NCBI GenBank assembly: GCA_036768485.1
Contig: JAVLUZ010000151.1
Span: 1,931,330 to 1,995,329 of the forward strand
Reading direction: 5' to 3'
DNA: 64,000 bases
Source of the DNA: Mermis nigrescens
Lineage: Eukaryota > Nematoda > Enoplea > Mermithida > Mermithidae
Part shown: positions 1 to 9,899 of the stretch, in pieces
Numbering within the stretch: the stretch's first letter is position 1
Layout: every line of letters begins with the position of its first letter
Program-made: the position numbers and the translations under genes
The notes under the pieces: model-generated
The model's input: the letters and a program-made list of their open reading frames with translations, nothing else
Told to the model about the DNA's origin: nothing
The model's database searches: none

Positions 1-14
1 ACTGGAAGCAAAAG

Positions 15-1673
15 TTGCTCCACGCTTCGGGCCATACAGAGAGAACTGGTCTGCAACAGCAGATCGATAATGCGAACCAAGAGATTCGGCGCATTAGTAA
101 GCTAGTTTTTCTATCTTTTACTAGCGTATTGATTCTTGCTATAACCTGCGCATTTAAGGGTACACACAGCAGGCCCGCAAGCAAAAGCGGCAGAAAAATG
201 AATAGGCGAACTCGCCGAGGCAGCAAGCAGATACCAAGTTACATCATATTAATTTTCTCTTGCGTATTTGGTTTATCTTGCATTGCTGCCAATAAAAATG
301 ACGATTTATTTTATAATAAAAGAGACACAGAATATTTAATGTGTGGCAAAAGCAGTAGTGGGACAGCTCTGGATATCCCCAGATCCCTAGACTGTAAATT
401 TGTTGTTAAAAGCCAAAAATCGGCTCAAACTTTTGATGCAACCGTCTACACTCCAAAAAGTACTCCCACCATGGAATTAGCATATAAATGCTATGCCCGA
501 ACACGAACTGTGTGCACGAATATGGGATTTTTTGGCTCAAAAGGTATAGTGCGAGATACCATGCAAATTGAACCTTTACATCATAAAGTTTGCGAAGGTA
601 TTTTTCACTCAAAAACGCACAATGAGCGTAAACTTTTCAAACTCCCTAATGGTTTTTGGTCCACAAACAACACTTTAAAAGTGGATTATACGTACTGTTG
701 TCACGACTCATGTACTACAGTAGCTAACACTATTCTCGAAGAGGGTACAGTAGCCACATTTGATGGTAAAGTATTAACTTCTGACCTCGGAGATGTAGGA
801 AACTGTACGTACGATATGGGGACGTGCACCCGAAATAACCAAACCATTAATTGGGAAACGAACCAGAGGGACATGGACTGCCCCGTTATTTTGAAAGGTA
901 CCTATAAAGCCAAATATTCCCACCCTTACGTAGTAATTGAGGACTTACAAGCCTCTTTAACCTTGCGAACCAGCTTTAAACTGTGTAAACACATAAAGCG
1001 AGGATGGCTAACAAGGCAAGGCTTAGTTATACAACTAGCCCCGGGTAAACCGAACCCTTTTAACTTTACATCACCAATCACTGCACCTTCTAAGGATGCA
1101 GCCATAATAATTAACGCTGATCCTGTCGATGCAAAATTGGACTATTTAGAATCCAAATTGCTCGAACTCGAACAGCATAAATTCAAAAAATTATGGCTAA
1201 AAATGTGCCATATGTCTCAAAACACACTAGACATTGTCTGGCAAATTTTAAGCTTTGACGCCACGATGGGCGCCAGAGCATTGCTCCAACGTACTGATAT
1301 AACCGCTGAGTTTACAGGGGAAGCACTAACAGTTTGGAAATGTAACAAAGTCAAACCGCATAAAATCTATTGGGACCTAAAGGTCAATAATACTTGTTAC
1401 AAAAATTTACCAGTCATTGTAAACGACCAGATTTATTATGTACTTCCTGGTTCCCAAGAGCTCACAACTTTTTCACCAAAAGTAGACTGCAACCATCGTA
1501 CATTACCAATCTATAAAGATCAAGGTAAATGGTTCAGCCTTTCGGGACCAACCCATGTAAACCAATTTCATGTTAGCATGCTATGGAGTGGAAATGATAG
1601 TTTCGTGGACTTTACAACCCCCAGATTTACCACGATAGACTATCAGACCAGCCATATGCCCCAGCAGCGTTAG
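15..1673 (+). CDS. Envelope-like glycoprotein ectodomain of an LTR element
   Basis: This is a long open frame that continues to the window edge. The likely initiator is the internal Met at nt 198, because it is followed by a basic stretch and a hydrophobic signal-peptide-like segment (IPSYIILIFSCVFGLSC). A second hydrophobic segment lies further upstream, near nt 100-155, and would belong to a longer form or to noncoding lead. The ectodomain has many cysteines and several N-glycosylation sequons (NNT, NCT, NNQT, NFT, NDS). It ends without a membrane anchor; the anchor is in the next ORF, in another frame, and the two frames overlap by about 70 nt (1601-1673). I infer that this is the surface part of a captured envelope protein. 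The cysteine-rich layout recalls glycoproteins taken from RNA viruses into LTR elements, but I cannot name the source family. There are no internal stops, so the copy may be young. Confidence 0.55.
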   Translation: MLHASGHTERTGLQQQIDNANQEIRRISKLVFLSFTSVLILAITCAFKGTHSRPASKSGRKMNRRTRRGSKQIPSYIILIFSCVFGLSCIAANKNDDLFYNKRDTEYLMCGKSSSGTALDIPRSLDCKFVVKSQKSAQTFDATVYTPKSTPTMELAYKCYARTRTVCTNMGFFGSKGIVRDTMQIEPLHHKVCEGIFHSKTHNERKLFKLPNGFWSTNNTLKVDYTYCCHDSCTTVANTILEEGTVATFDGKVLTSDLGDVGNCTYDMGTCTRNNQTINWETNQRDMDCPVILKGTYKAKYSHPYVVIEDLQASLTLRTSFKLCKHIKRGWLTRQGLVIQLAPGKPNPFNFTSPITAPSKDAAIIINADPVDAKLDYLESKLLELEQHKFKKLWLKMCHMSQNTLDIVWQILSFDATMGARALLQRTDITAEFTGEALTVWKCNKVKPHKIYWDLKVNNTCYKNLPVIVNDQIYYVLPGSQELTTFSPKVDCNHRTLPIYKDQGKWFSLSGPTHVNQFHVSMLWSGNDSFVDFTTPRFTTIDYQTSHMPQQR

Positions 1674-1681
1674 CTCATTAT

Positions 1682-3046
1682 GTGGCAAAAACGCAGCAAA
1701 TAGAGCAAACTTTAGCTAATTTAGTCCGCTACACAGCAGACATATCTTTACAACCAAATCTTGTGCATGATAGCTTAACTGGCGCAGGAGCAGCCATTAA
1801 GAGCACACTCGAAGGAGCAGAAAATGTTCTCGAGCGAATTACCTCACACACAGGTAATAATATAAATTCTGGCCTGACAAATATTTTGCAGGGTCCAGTA
1901 CAGCTACTACTTAATGCAATTATAATTGTAGCGCTGATCGCTGGTTCTGGTTATCTAGCATATTTCATTTTAATGTGCTATTTAAACCATCGGCGAACTA
2001 GGCGAACTTATCGCCCACAAACACCATCACCACTCATTCAACCCAGACGACCGCCGCGCAGATCACATATTATGCGTGCACGTACACCCAGTATACAATC
2101 CCATTCTCTGGGAACAGCCTTACTGAATTTAGTAGGTATGACAAAACAGGAAAATCAAGCACAGCGAACTCCTCTTACACAAGAGCAACAAACTACTGTA
2201 ATGACAATTACACAAAATCCCCAGACCAAAAGGTCACCATATATTGATGTCCTTATACAGAATCAAATATGGGCAACAGCTATGATTGATACTGGAGCTA
2301 CTTACTCCTTAATATCATCATGCATAGCTGACCAAATCAGCGAACTAAAAATCGAGCCAACTTACACTACGCCAATAGCGGCCAATGGCCAAGCTATTGA
2401 GTTAATTGGCCAATGTTATCTTGACATACACGTAGGTGATGTCAATGAGACTATTTTGGTTCATATATACCCCACCACAAATGTGAAAACTTTCATTTTG
2501 GGTACTAATTTCCTATTTCGTTTCAAAGCTTACGAAATAAATAATGAGTGCAGATATATTCGCCTCAAAAATGAAATAGTACCATGCAATGGAGTACAAT
2601 ACAACTTGTGTTCCCGTCCTCCTGTACCCACATTGGAAACTCAGAATTGGGACGAGGACGCCCCAAATGAAGAAGAGGAATGCGACGGACCGCCCCATGA
2701 TAGTACCGAGTATGCCGAAACTGAAAAAGATGACAGTCCACCTCGTAATAGCAAAAAGAAGGGCCCAGTCATAGTGCCAGGTGGTACAAACTCGGCATTC
2801 GGCCCACCAGGCTCATTTGGTCACCAGAGTGCATGGAAGGAGCCAGATCTACGTTTGCGAGGTTTTGTGCCGGGCTCCTTTGGTTCTTTAAGTGGATGGG
2901 AGCCAAGAGCAGATGAGGTGGATTCGCCAATCCCATCGGACGAAGATTTGGACGAGGGCGTCCAATTTGAAGAAGAGGAATGTCAGGACGGCCAAGGGAC
3001 TGACGACAGCGATGACGCCGATAGCTGCGCAAGTGTCGAACATTAA
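1682..3046 (+). CDS. Membrane anchor fused to a retropepsin-like aspartic protease
   Basis: The frame is open from nt 1601, upstream of the first GTG/ATG-like start, and overlaps the end of the envelope ORF, so it is probably reached by frameshift or is split by a mutation. Residues 1-70 (counted from nt 1682) are polar and helical. Residues 71-99 form one strong membrane segment (QLLLNAIIIVALIAGSGYL), followed by a basic stop-transfer stretch (NHRRTRRTYR). After a Pro/Arg-rich linker, residues about 186-295 read as a retropepsin: the catalytic motif is DTGATYS at 203-209, and a later ILGTNFL matches the hydrophobic-hydrophobic-Gly motif that closes the fold. The C-terminal 150 residues are acidic and low-complexity. 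In known retroelements the protease sits in Gag-Pol, so a protease after the Env anchor is unusual. The protease assignment is firm; the envelope-anchor role is inferred from order. Confidence 0.65.
   Translation: MAKTQQIEQTLANLVRYTADISLQPNLVHDSLTGAGAAIKSTLEGAENVLERITSHTGNNINSGLTNILQGPVQLLLNAIIIVALIAGSGYLAYFILMCYLNHRRTRRTYRPQTPSPLIQPRRPPRRSHIMRARTPSIQSHSLGTALLNLVGMTKQENQAQRTPLTQEQQTTVMTITQNPQTKRSPYIDVLIQNQIWATAMIDTGATYSLISSCIADQISELKIEPTYTTPIAANGQAIELIGQCYLDIHVGDVNETILVHIYPTTNVKTFILGTNFLFRFKAYEINNECRYIRLKNEIVPCNGVQYNLCSRPPVPTLETQNWDEDAPNEEEECDGPPHDSTEYAETEKDDSPPRNSKKKGPVIVPGGTNSAFGPPGSFGHQSAWKEPDLRLRGFVPGSFGSLSGWEPRADEVDSPIPSDEDLDEGVQFEEEECQDGQGTDDSDDADSCASVEH
2970..2981 (+). other. Candidate polypurine tract
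   Basis: GAAGAAGAGGAA stands directly before a TGT, the usual start of an LTR, and would prime plus-strand DNA synthesis. The same 12-mer occurs earlier, near 2669, within a duplicated acidic coding stretch, so the assignment is tentative. Confidence 0.4.
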
Positions 3047-3410
3047 TGAATTGCGCAGTTAGGGTCGACGTGCATTTGATGGCGGAAGACGAAATACGTG
3101 ACTCGAGGCAGCCGTCGAAGAAGCGAGGCAAAAAGCGAAATACGTGAGGGATCGACGAAAGTGATCTGAGTGAATTTCGTTTCTTGCCTAATTTAGCTCT
3201 TTCGTTTGTTGCCTGATGGCACGTAGCCCATCAAGTATTTAAGTCGCGTGTTTTATTCATTAGGGGGCATTCGTTCGTCTATTGGTTCGGTCCTAGGTTC
3301 GTCTTTGGTCTTTGGTTCGATTGGTTTTTGAGTCGGTTTTGAGTTAGTCTTCTATTCGTGTTTTTGTGATTAATAAAACGTGTGTTGGAATACTCTCGGT
3401 ACTTACCACA
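2982..3410 (+). repeat. Probable 3' LTR
   Basis: The stretch begins TGTCAGG after a purine tract and includes the stop codon of the protease ORF. It holds a TATA-like TATTTAAG at 3236, pyrimidine/GTTCG-rich sequence downstream, and AATAAA at 3372, followed by a GT-rich segment. That is the U3-R-U5 order expected of an LTR. The right edge is uncertain: ...TTACCACA near 3410 is one candidate, and ends ...AACA near 3510 or 3556 are others. The matching 5' LTR lies outside the window, so the limits cannot be confirmed here. Confidence 0.45.
3236..3243 (+). promoter_or_regulatory. TATA-like box of the LTR
   Basis: TATTTAAG lies about 135 nt before the AATAAA signal at 3372, and an ATTCATTAG initiator-like stretch follows about 15-25 nt later. 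The role is inferred from spacing within the proposed LTR. Confidence 0.35.
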
Positions 3411-4304
3411 TAAGTCTTAACCTTAAGACCTCCGAACTAGCTGAAGTCCCCGACCACAACTCAGCCCCACACCTAAACCACGACCGTAACAAGAGGCGCG
3501 ACCATAACAACTTACCAAAGTTTGATTAACGCGTGCTTGCACGGTAGTCAATAACAGTTCATCTTCAGACTGTGTATTGCTCGCGGCATTTAGTGCTAGC
3601 GGGTAATTGATCATTATTTGCCTTACTAGTTACACGCCAGAATTACTCAGCGCTATTAGAGTCAACAGGCGCGGTGGGTAATTGGCGAGATGAAATAGGT
3701 GGAGTAGAAGGTTTTTTCAATTTAGCGGGCGGTGTCTGCAAAACCTTTTTTCCTGCCATTTTTAGGTATCAGAAATGTCAAAAATATGACCTTGGGTAAA
3801 ATGAATTTCAGTACGTCGAAATTTTGCCCAAAATAATTGTTTCGAATTTGGCCTTTGTCATTCCGAAAAACAGGTTTCTTCACGTGAGTAGTATTTGCTT
3901 ACGTGAAATAAGATATACCTGACATGAAATGATCGAAAACAGGTATGACTAAGCCTAAGGCGCAAGAAAATGTGCGTGGATAGAAAAAGAGGTAGGTAAA
4001 TAAGTTTTGTCACCTAGGTATTCAACCGGAAGAGAAAAATGATAAATCGTCGCCTGAGGGTCGACGTTTATAGAAAAAATGCGAGCGTGAAAGCTGCCTT
4101 CGTCAATGAAGTTCCGACGGAAATAGAAAAAATAACGGTCGACTTTACCACGATACACAAAATCTTTACCACGGACACTTACTTAAATTGCGCACTGCCA
4201 CAATTGCGGCCGATACAACAACAAAGGTGAACAAAACGTTACACATTCTTAGATGGCCAAAATGATAATTTTTCTGAATCGAAAAATAATTTTACGATGA
4301 TTGA
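3411..4304. other. No gene seen
   Basis: Short open frames only, with no recognisable protein or RNA. The first part may still belong to the LTR or to the flank of the insertion. Confidence 0.5.
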
Positions 4305-4463
4305 TCACTTCGGCTGTAGCTAACAGCCTAAAAGAGGACTATCCAGTGTGACTATCTCAAAGCTCAAGTTGATTATTTAACTTATTTTCAAGGTTCGATT
4401 CCAACAGAAATTTTTTTGGTTCCTAATGTGTGTAGCACAATAAACTTTGAAAACAACAACAAC
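4305..4463 (+). repeat. tRNA-derived SINE-like copy
   Basis: A box-A-like TAGCTAACAGCC near 4316 and a good box B (GGTTCGATTCC at 4392-4402) precede a body that ends in an AATAAA-containing segment and a short AAC repeat (4452-4463). This is the usual order of a tRNA-headed SINE: pol III promoter, body, short 3' repeat. The A-B spacing is too long for a normal tRNA and no cloverleaf can be drawn, so it is not called a tRNA gene. Confidence 0.45.
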
Positions 4464-5654
4464 GAGCTCTATACTGATCAATCATCCTTAAAGATTAAAT
4501 AATGTTTTTGATCAATTTTATATTTAGAAAAGAGTTAAGACTTTTGAACAGAAATAACAATCATATGGGATTTACCTATCCGTCCACTCTGAGAGTCAAA
4601 ATCCTCGACGTTGGAAACTCCGACTACAACGCCCAGTATATCCGAAACCCCTGGGTAGGTTTCTTCTAATTTATTTCAACGTAGAATACACGGCCAAGTT
4701 GCCGGGACAACAAGATAACGCAAAGAAAAACAAATGCACTCCACTATACAAGCGAGCAACTGCCAACAAGACTAACTACGATGGCCTCATAGGACCATTA
4801 CAGTAAAATAAACAAACGTCAAAATAGCATAATACTGGAACTCTTTTGAATCACAACGAATGTTCTAGATTAATACAGAAGCGGTATGCATGAAACGATT
4901 ACTATTATCATATACTTAACTCTATGTTACCGGACAAGTATCTTATTGTTTTTATTATTGAAAATTGGGGAAAATGTGGGAAGACCGAAGGCATAGTCCA
5001 CAGTACACTATCGTAGATAGCTACTAGTATTGGCTATGTAGTGGCTACCGCGAACTGCTAAGACCAAGTTCGCCAAAACGTGTGACTCTTGCAGTTACAT
5101 AAATACCAACGTTTTTATTTAGAAATTAAGAAACAATGGACAATATCAGCGTCAAATCATTTACGAAGTTAAATGGTCATTCAAATGTCTTCTAACTGAC
5201 TTCGAATCCGATCGATTCGCCATATGCTTATTAGTCCAGGGGCCTAAGCTATCATTGACGTAAATATCCATAGGATATCGATTTTGCCAATTAACTTGGC
5301 AGCACAGCCGCCTCGTCGGGCGTTAACATGGGAATGTAAAAATGGAAGCCCCAATCGATTGACAATCGGAGACAGGCTACTTGAATCCAGCAATCAATTT
5401 TTTGGTGACCTTCGCCGATAGAGTTCAAGTTGGAAAGAAAAATTTCGGACAAAACCACCAAAACAACGCATTTGCTAGACCCTGTTAAGTTTTCGCATAA
5501 GCACGAGAATATTTTCGGATTGCCTTGCCGACCTAATACACCTGATAAAAACGATTGATGTAGTAGATTTTGTGGAAAACGGAGTGGCCCTAGTAATTCA
5601 AAGATAATAAACGCACATACCATACATGCACATAGCGAGTGAGGGGGTGCGACT
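4464..5654. other. No gene seen
   Basis: AT-rich sequence. A 134-codon minus-strand frame (5291-5695) runs out of an antisense MITE copy, shows no family features and is not called. Confidence 0.5.
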
Positions 5655-5890
5655 ATACCTGGGCGTGGGGGGAGGGATTGTGGTATGAACCCCAACCAGA
5701 AGCCAAAACGCCCCTCAAAATTGAAAATTTGGTTTTTTTCGCAATTTTTGATGCCAATAGAAAGTGCTCGATGAGAAACGTTGAAAAATGGTGTTTTTTC
5801 ATCGTACCAACATTTTTAAGGTCATTTTTTTACCTTTGAAAAACTTTTGCTCCCCATCCCCCACAACTTTGGTGGCGCCCACCTATGGGT
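5655..5890 (+). mobile_element. MITE family A, copy 1
   Basis: This roughly 240-bp unit recurs elsewhere in the window (7292/8944, 34707, 45680, 51754). It begins TACCTGGGCGTGGG, has a G-rich then CCCC..CAGAAGCC head, a middle reading TTTTGATGCCAAT and GATGAGAAACGTTGAAAAATG, and ends GGTGGCGCCCACCTATGG. Begin and end are imperfect inverted repeats of the form CCAYAsGTGGGC next to TA. It has no coding capacity. The best class guess is a TA-targeting DNA-transposon derivative. Confidence 0.65.
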
Positions 5891-7291
5891 ACGACCCCCA
5901 GCTCAAGGGTCAGCCAGACAGGTACTGTCCGACAATTTTCAGCTGAAGGAACATTTTTTTGCACCGCTTAAGTCAAAAGCAGAAAGGATGTCAAGCCGCA
6001 CTTTCACTCAGAAGGCGACCGAAATGGATCAATTTCTGTATTTTTTTAGTCTTAAAAGTGAAATAATGCAGTCAAAATGGACTAAAAATGCGATATTACC
6101 ACGAAAAAACGTTTTATAGGCTATTTGGACCATTTCGATCGTTTAAACAGCAAAAAAATCGTGAACTTAAATTTACTATTCTGGATTTCTGTGATTTTAC
6201 CCCCCTCCCTGCCAACCCTGACCTTGTGCATCTATGGCACATGCCTCTGTACATCAAATGAAATGACCAAGACAATCCATCTACGTGCTTCTCCTGCTTA
6301 TCAAATCATATATGCAAGACGGTAATTAGGGGGACAGTCCCTGACCGAAAAAAATATTTTAAAAGGTAAGATAAGGCACGGTAAGATGGAAAAATTGTAT
6401 CTCAATGTTAAAAAATATTCAAATTTCGAGTGAAGTATTTCCACAATTGTGCCTCAAATGCAGACCAAAAACGACACTTTTTTGAGCCTATTAGAAAAAA
6501 ATTGTTTCACAGAAACTCTAAATTTTATTATCTTAACACATTACTCAATAGAAATTAGAAATAAATAAAAAAACTGGCGCGTCATTATTGTTAAGCAATG
6601 GCTTTCTATTGGAATAAAGCATAAGCAATTTGAAATTAATGTTTTAGCTAAAAAGTTTTTAAAAGAATTTAAAACACCGGAATAGGCAGGCTTTGATGCA
6701 AATAGTCAGTGCGGGTGTAAAGAAGACTCATAAATGTTTAAATTTCGTTGGCGAGAGCCGTTCATTGGAATTAATTAGCTTTTTTCGATAGGATAAAATT
6801 TTTTTTTGCAGGAAAAGCACTTTTGTACTTGGCGAAGATTTCATCATTCTTCTAGAAAGATTTTCTGAACAAAAAGCATATTAATTTTAACTTGTAACTC
6901 ATTCTTTAGGGAAAATTTAAAGAATTTTCCGATTGTTTGATAGATTAACATATCGTTTCAAGCATAATGTTGAACACTATAGGGCTGCCGCGATTTCAAT
7001 TAGTATCTTTGAAGATACAATTTGACGGCTTACCGCAGTGACTTTATGAATTGAAGGTTACATAATGACATTTAGATGCGGGCTTGTTTTTCGAACAAAA
7101 TTCCAGAAATTTCAAAAGCTTAAACAAAAATTTTGCATGAAAAATTATGCTAGCTAGGCACAACAAAACGGCGAAAAACACTATTTTGCGCATAACATTC
7201 CGAAGCATCACTCAAAACTTTACAAATATGTACCCAATTAAGACTTTTGCATAACCATACATGTAACGGCTCAAAATTTTGGGTGGGGGCA
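5891..7291. other. No gene seen
   Basis: AT-rich noncoding sequence with no family-like ORF, RNA gene or clear repeat. Confidence 0.5.
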
Positions 7292-7328
7292 TACCTGGAC
7301 ATGGGAGGGGGTTTGGGGTATCGTGTGC

Positions 7329-7658
7329 GGAAAATTGCTCGCCAACAATTGCTCGAGAATAATTGCTCGCCAACAATTGCTCGCCCAGCAATTCCTCGCC
7401 CACAATTGCTCGCCCGGAATTGCTCGCCCAAGCAATTGCTCGCTCAGCAATTGTTCGCCCAGCAATTGCTCGCCCAGCTATTGCTCGCCCAGCAATTGCT
7501 CGCCCAGCAATTGCTCGCCCAGCAATTGCTCGCCCAGCAATTGCTCCGTCCCAGCAATTGCTCGCCCAGCAATTGCTCGCCCAGCAATTGCTCGCCCAGC
7601 AATTGCTCGCCCAGCAATCGCTCGCCCAGCAATCGCTCGCCCAGCAATTGCTCGCCCG
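7329..7658 (+). repeat. 15-bp tandem array, left arm
   Basis: About 20 copies of CCCAGCAATTGCTCG with few changes. Each unit contains the perfect palindrome AGCAATTGCT. Because 15 is a multiple of 3, all frames stay open across the array, which produces spurious ORFs. Confidence 0.9.
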
Positions 7659-7752
7659 AATTGATCACATGTGAATCGCTCCTTAAGCATTGTTGCTTCT
7701 CATTTCTTCGAATCAGCAATTGTCATTTTATATTGGAATCATATACGCTATT

Positions 7753-7940
7753 CAGTGGCGGATCTAGGATTTTTCGAAGGGGGACGGTACCCCTAAGGGG
7801 GCGGAACCCTGACTTGGGAGGAAAACTTAGCCGTTTTAACCCGAAAATCGCTAAAAATCGCTCAAAAATGCTTAATTTTGCGCACTATTTTGAGCCAATG
7901 GGGGCGGCCGACCCCCCTTGCCTTCCTAAATCCGCCCCTG
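7753..7940. mobile_element. hAT-like MITE
   Basis: The 188-bp element has terminal inverted repeats CAGTGGCGGATCTAGG and CCTAAATCCGCCCCTG. It is flanked by the 8-bp direct repeats ACGCTATT (7745-7752) and ACGCTATA (7941-7948), one mismatch apart. An 8-bp duplication and CAG..CTG ends are typical of hAT-superfamily derivatives. It lies inside the left arm of the foldback and is the youngest of three nested insertions. Confidence 0.8.
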
Positions 7941-8531
7941 ACGCTATAAAGATGGAACTGCGTTAATGATCCGGTCTGAACAAAATTGTGTAATTAAGTA
8001 CAATTTAGTTCTGCTGTGATCGGGTTAATTTCCGACTTGAATTACTTTGCTTCAATGATCAGCTATAGCAACTGATCGAACGAATGAAAAAACTTAAAAA
8101 TGTATTTCTCGACTTATCACAGGTAATTGGCGAGCAATCGCCTGGCGGTGGCGAGCACCTGTCGACTTTATTGAGTGCATTAAAACTGAAAAATTACGAT
8201 TGCACGAATTAAAAATCATTTTAGTACACTAAAAATGAATACTTTCAAACTGAAACTACTGCTTCTTCTCTCTTTCTTACTAAAAACGAAACAATCTGTA
8301 CATAGATAAATGTATGAGCGCAAATGTATGCATCATCACAGCAGAACTGAATTGTACTTAATTTTACCATTTTGTTCAGACCAGATGATTTCAAGATCCG
8401 GGGCGGTCGATTTTTGGTAACACACCTTCCGTTTTTATAGCACGATTCCGATATAGAATGACTATTGCTGATTCAAATAAATGAGAAGCAACAATGCCCA
8501 TTGGGAGCGGTTCCCATGTGATCAATTCACT

Positions 8532-8731
8532 GGCGAGCAATTGCTCAGCAAGTAATCGTATGGCTACAATTGTTGGTGATTGGCGAGCAATTGTTGGGCG
8601 AGCAATTGTTGGGCGAGCAATTGCTGGGCGAGCAATTGCTGGGCGAGCAATTGCTGGGCGAGCAATTGCTGGGCGAGCAATTGCTGGGCGAGCAAATTGC
8701 TGGGCGAGCAATTGTTGGCGAGCAATTTTCC
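8532..8731 (-). repeat. 15-bp tandem array, right arm
   Basis: Inverted counterpart of the left array: ten or so regular copies of GGGCGAGCAATTGCT from 8581, plus scattered degenerate copies from 8532. Confidence 0.85.
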
Positions 8732-8944
8732 GGTAATCTTCGGGGTATGCACCCCCAGAAACCAAAACACCCACCAGAATTCAATTTTTGAAATTTTTCC
8801 GCAATTTTTTGATGCCAATGGATAGTGCTCGATGAAAAACGTTGAAAAATTGTGTTTTTATTGCGCCATACCAATATTTTTAGAGCCATTTCTCGACCTT
8901 TGAAAAAATCTTGCACCCCAGAACTTTGGTGGCGCCCACCTATG

Positions 8945-9726
8945 TTGGGGGGGTCCCCAGCCATATTTTAGAGAAAGGGTGAATGACCTTCAATTTTTGG
9001 CTAAAAACAGCAAAAAACGCCTAAAACCGACCAAAAAAATTCAATTTTTTTAAAAAATCGACAGGTGGGGCAAAACTTTTTGACTCCGGAGGGATGGGGG
9101 GTGCGGACGAACGGCCGACATCGGGTAGGAGATACCCGTTCTCCTCTAACAAGCATGTGTATAACCCAATTTTTACCCAATCTGAGTCCAAAATTTTGGG
9201 CCTTCTTCGCTCTTTCGATACTCAACGACCTAAATTGCATCATCTTATCATGATATCGGTAAGCTTTCAATATCGGATTAGCTATCATGACCGATTCGAG
9301 ATGGAATTGTCCATCTCCAACGTAAATCAACGAATCGGGTGCAGTCGCAGCATTCTGTGACGTCATCAATAAGGAGGAGTTATCTAATTTGGGCGCAGTG
9401 CACTCCAAGATTTCACCGGGCGACAAGGGTTTGGCTTGCGGATGCGGTCACGTGATCGAAACCCCTGCAGCACTTATCACGTTTTACTTCTTAATTTCGT
9501 CAGATATAAAAAGAAAACATATGTAATCAAAAGGCTAAAGATAGAGCCATTTACCGGTCGTTTTCAGTAAATTGTTTCTGACTAAAAGCCGACTAACTTA
9601 AGTCTTTTCTCAAGATTCCAGAAATAATCAGATTTTTCTTTATTTAAAAAATACAAAAAAAGCGTGAAAAAGTAGAAAAAGACCGATTCGATGAAATCCT
9701 TGGCGCTGAAAATTCTTATGCCTGAG
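8945..9726. other. No gene seen
   Basis: Noncoding. It holds a TGACGTCA octamer near 9359 and a CACGTG hexamer near 9448, but no gene downstream to which they could belong. Confidence 0.45.
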
Positions 9727-9899
9727 CAGGCACGTAGCTGGCCGTCCTACTTGGGGGGACCAACACAAATTTCGAGGGGACCAATCCCAAAGGGGCTAAA
9801 AAATAGCACAAAATAACGTTTAAAAAATCCTATTATTCCGATTTTTCTGAATTTTAGAGGGCGATCGGACCCCCCCATTCCCCCAGGGCTATGTGCCTG
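9727..9899. mobile_element. hAT-like MITE, second family
   Basis: The 173-bp element has inverted ends CAGGCACGTAGCTGG and CCAGGGCTATGTGCCTG. Flanking octamers TGCCTGAG and TTCTTGAG match at five of eight positions, so the duplication is weak. The interior is G-rich then C-rich and noncoding. Confidence 0.55.

Larger units (their letters stand above)
7329..8731. mobile_element. Foldback element made of 15-bp palindromic repeats
   Basis: The ends are a perfect 27-bp inverted repeat (7329-7355 and 8705-8731). Inside each end lies an array of the 15-mer GGGCGAGCAATTGCT, in opposite orientation on the two sides. Next to the arrays, unique arm sequence is also inverted: for example the segments by the hAT-like MITE at 7662-8025 pair with 8340-8530 (GAAGCAACAATG, CAGCAGAACT and TTTTGTTCAGACC recognisable on both sides). 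The centre, about 8030-8335, is unpaired. No transposase is present. I did not find a convincing target-site duplication. Confidence 0.65.
7292..8944 (+). mobile_element. MITE family A, copy 2, split by a foldback element
   Basis: The MITE head lies at 7292-7328 (TACCTGGACATGGGAGGGGG) and the body and tail at 8732-8944 (CCAGAAACC, TTTGATGCCAATGGATAGTGC, GGTGGCGCCCACCTATG). The 1.4-kb foldback element stands between the two parts. Joined in order they match the other copies, so the foldback inserted into this MITE. Confidence 0.6.

Noticed and set aside
1..60. Possible GPY/F-type integrase end at the left edge (reading APRFGPYRE)
   Set aside because: Only about twenty codons in one frame before a stop; too short to call, although it would fit a pol gene just before the envelope ORF.
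4309..4405. tRNA-Leu-like gene (CTCAAGTT anticodon-loop-like stretch plus box B)
   Set aside because: Distances between box A, the loop and box B do not allow a cloverleaf and no acceptor stem pairs. Better explained as a SINE.
5291..5695. 134-codon minus-strand ORF
   Set aside because: Its start lies in an antisense MITE and it shows no domain, signal peptide or composition of a gene.
7247..7966. Long overlapping open frames on both strands across the 15-bp array
   Set aside because: A 15-bp unit without stops keeps all frames open; the products are pure repeats such as LLAQQ and IARPA. Not genes.
7329..8731. CRISPR-like direct repeats
   Set aside because: The 15-mers are head to tail with no unique spacers, in eukaryotic repeat context.
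9001..9426. 141-codon minus-strand frame
   Set aside because: It crosses repeat debris beside MITE A; no domain or start context.
9355..9460. TGACGTCA (CRE-like) and CACGTG (E-box) sites
   Set aside because: Single short palindromes that occur by chance; no promoter or gene follows.
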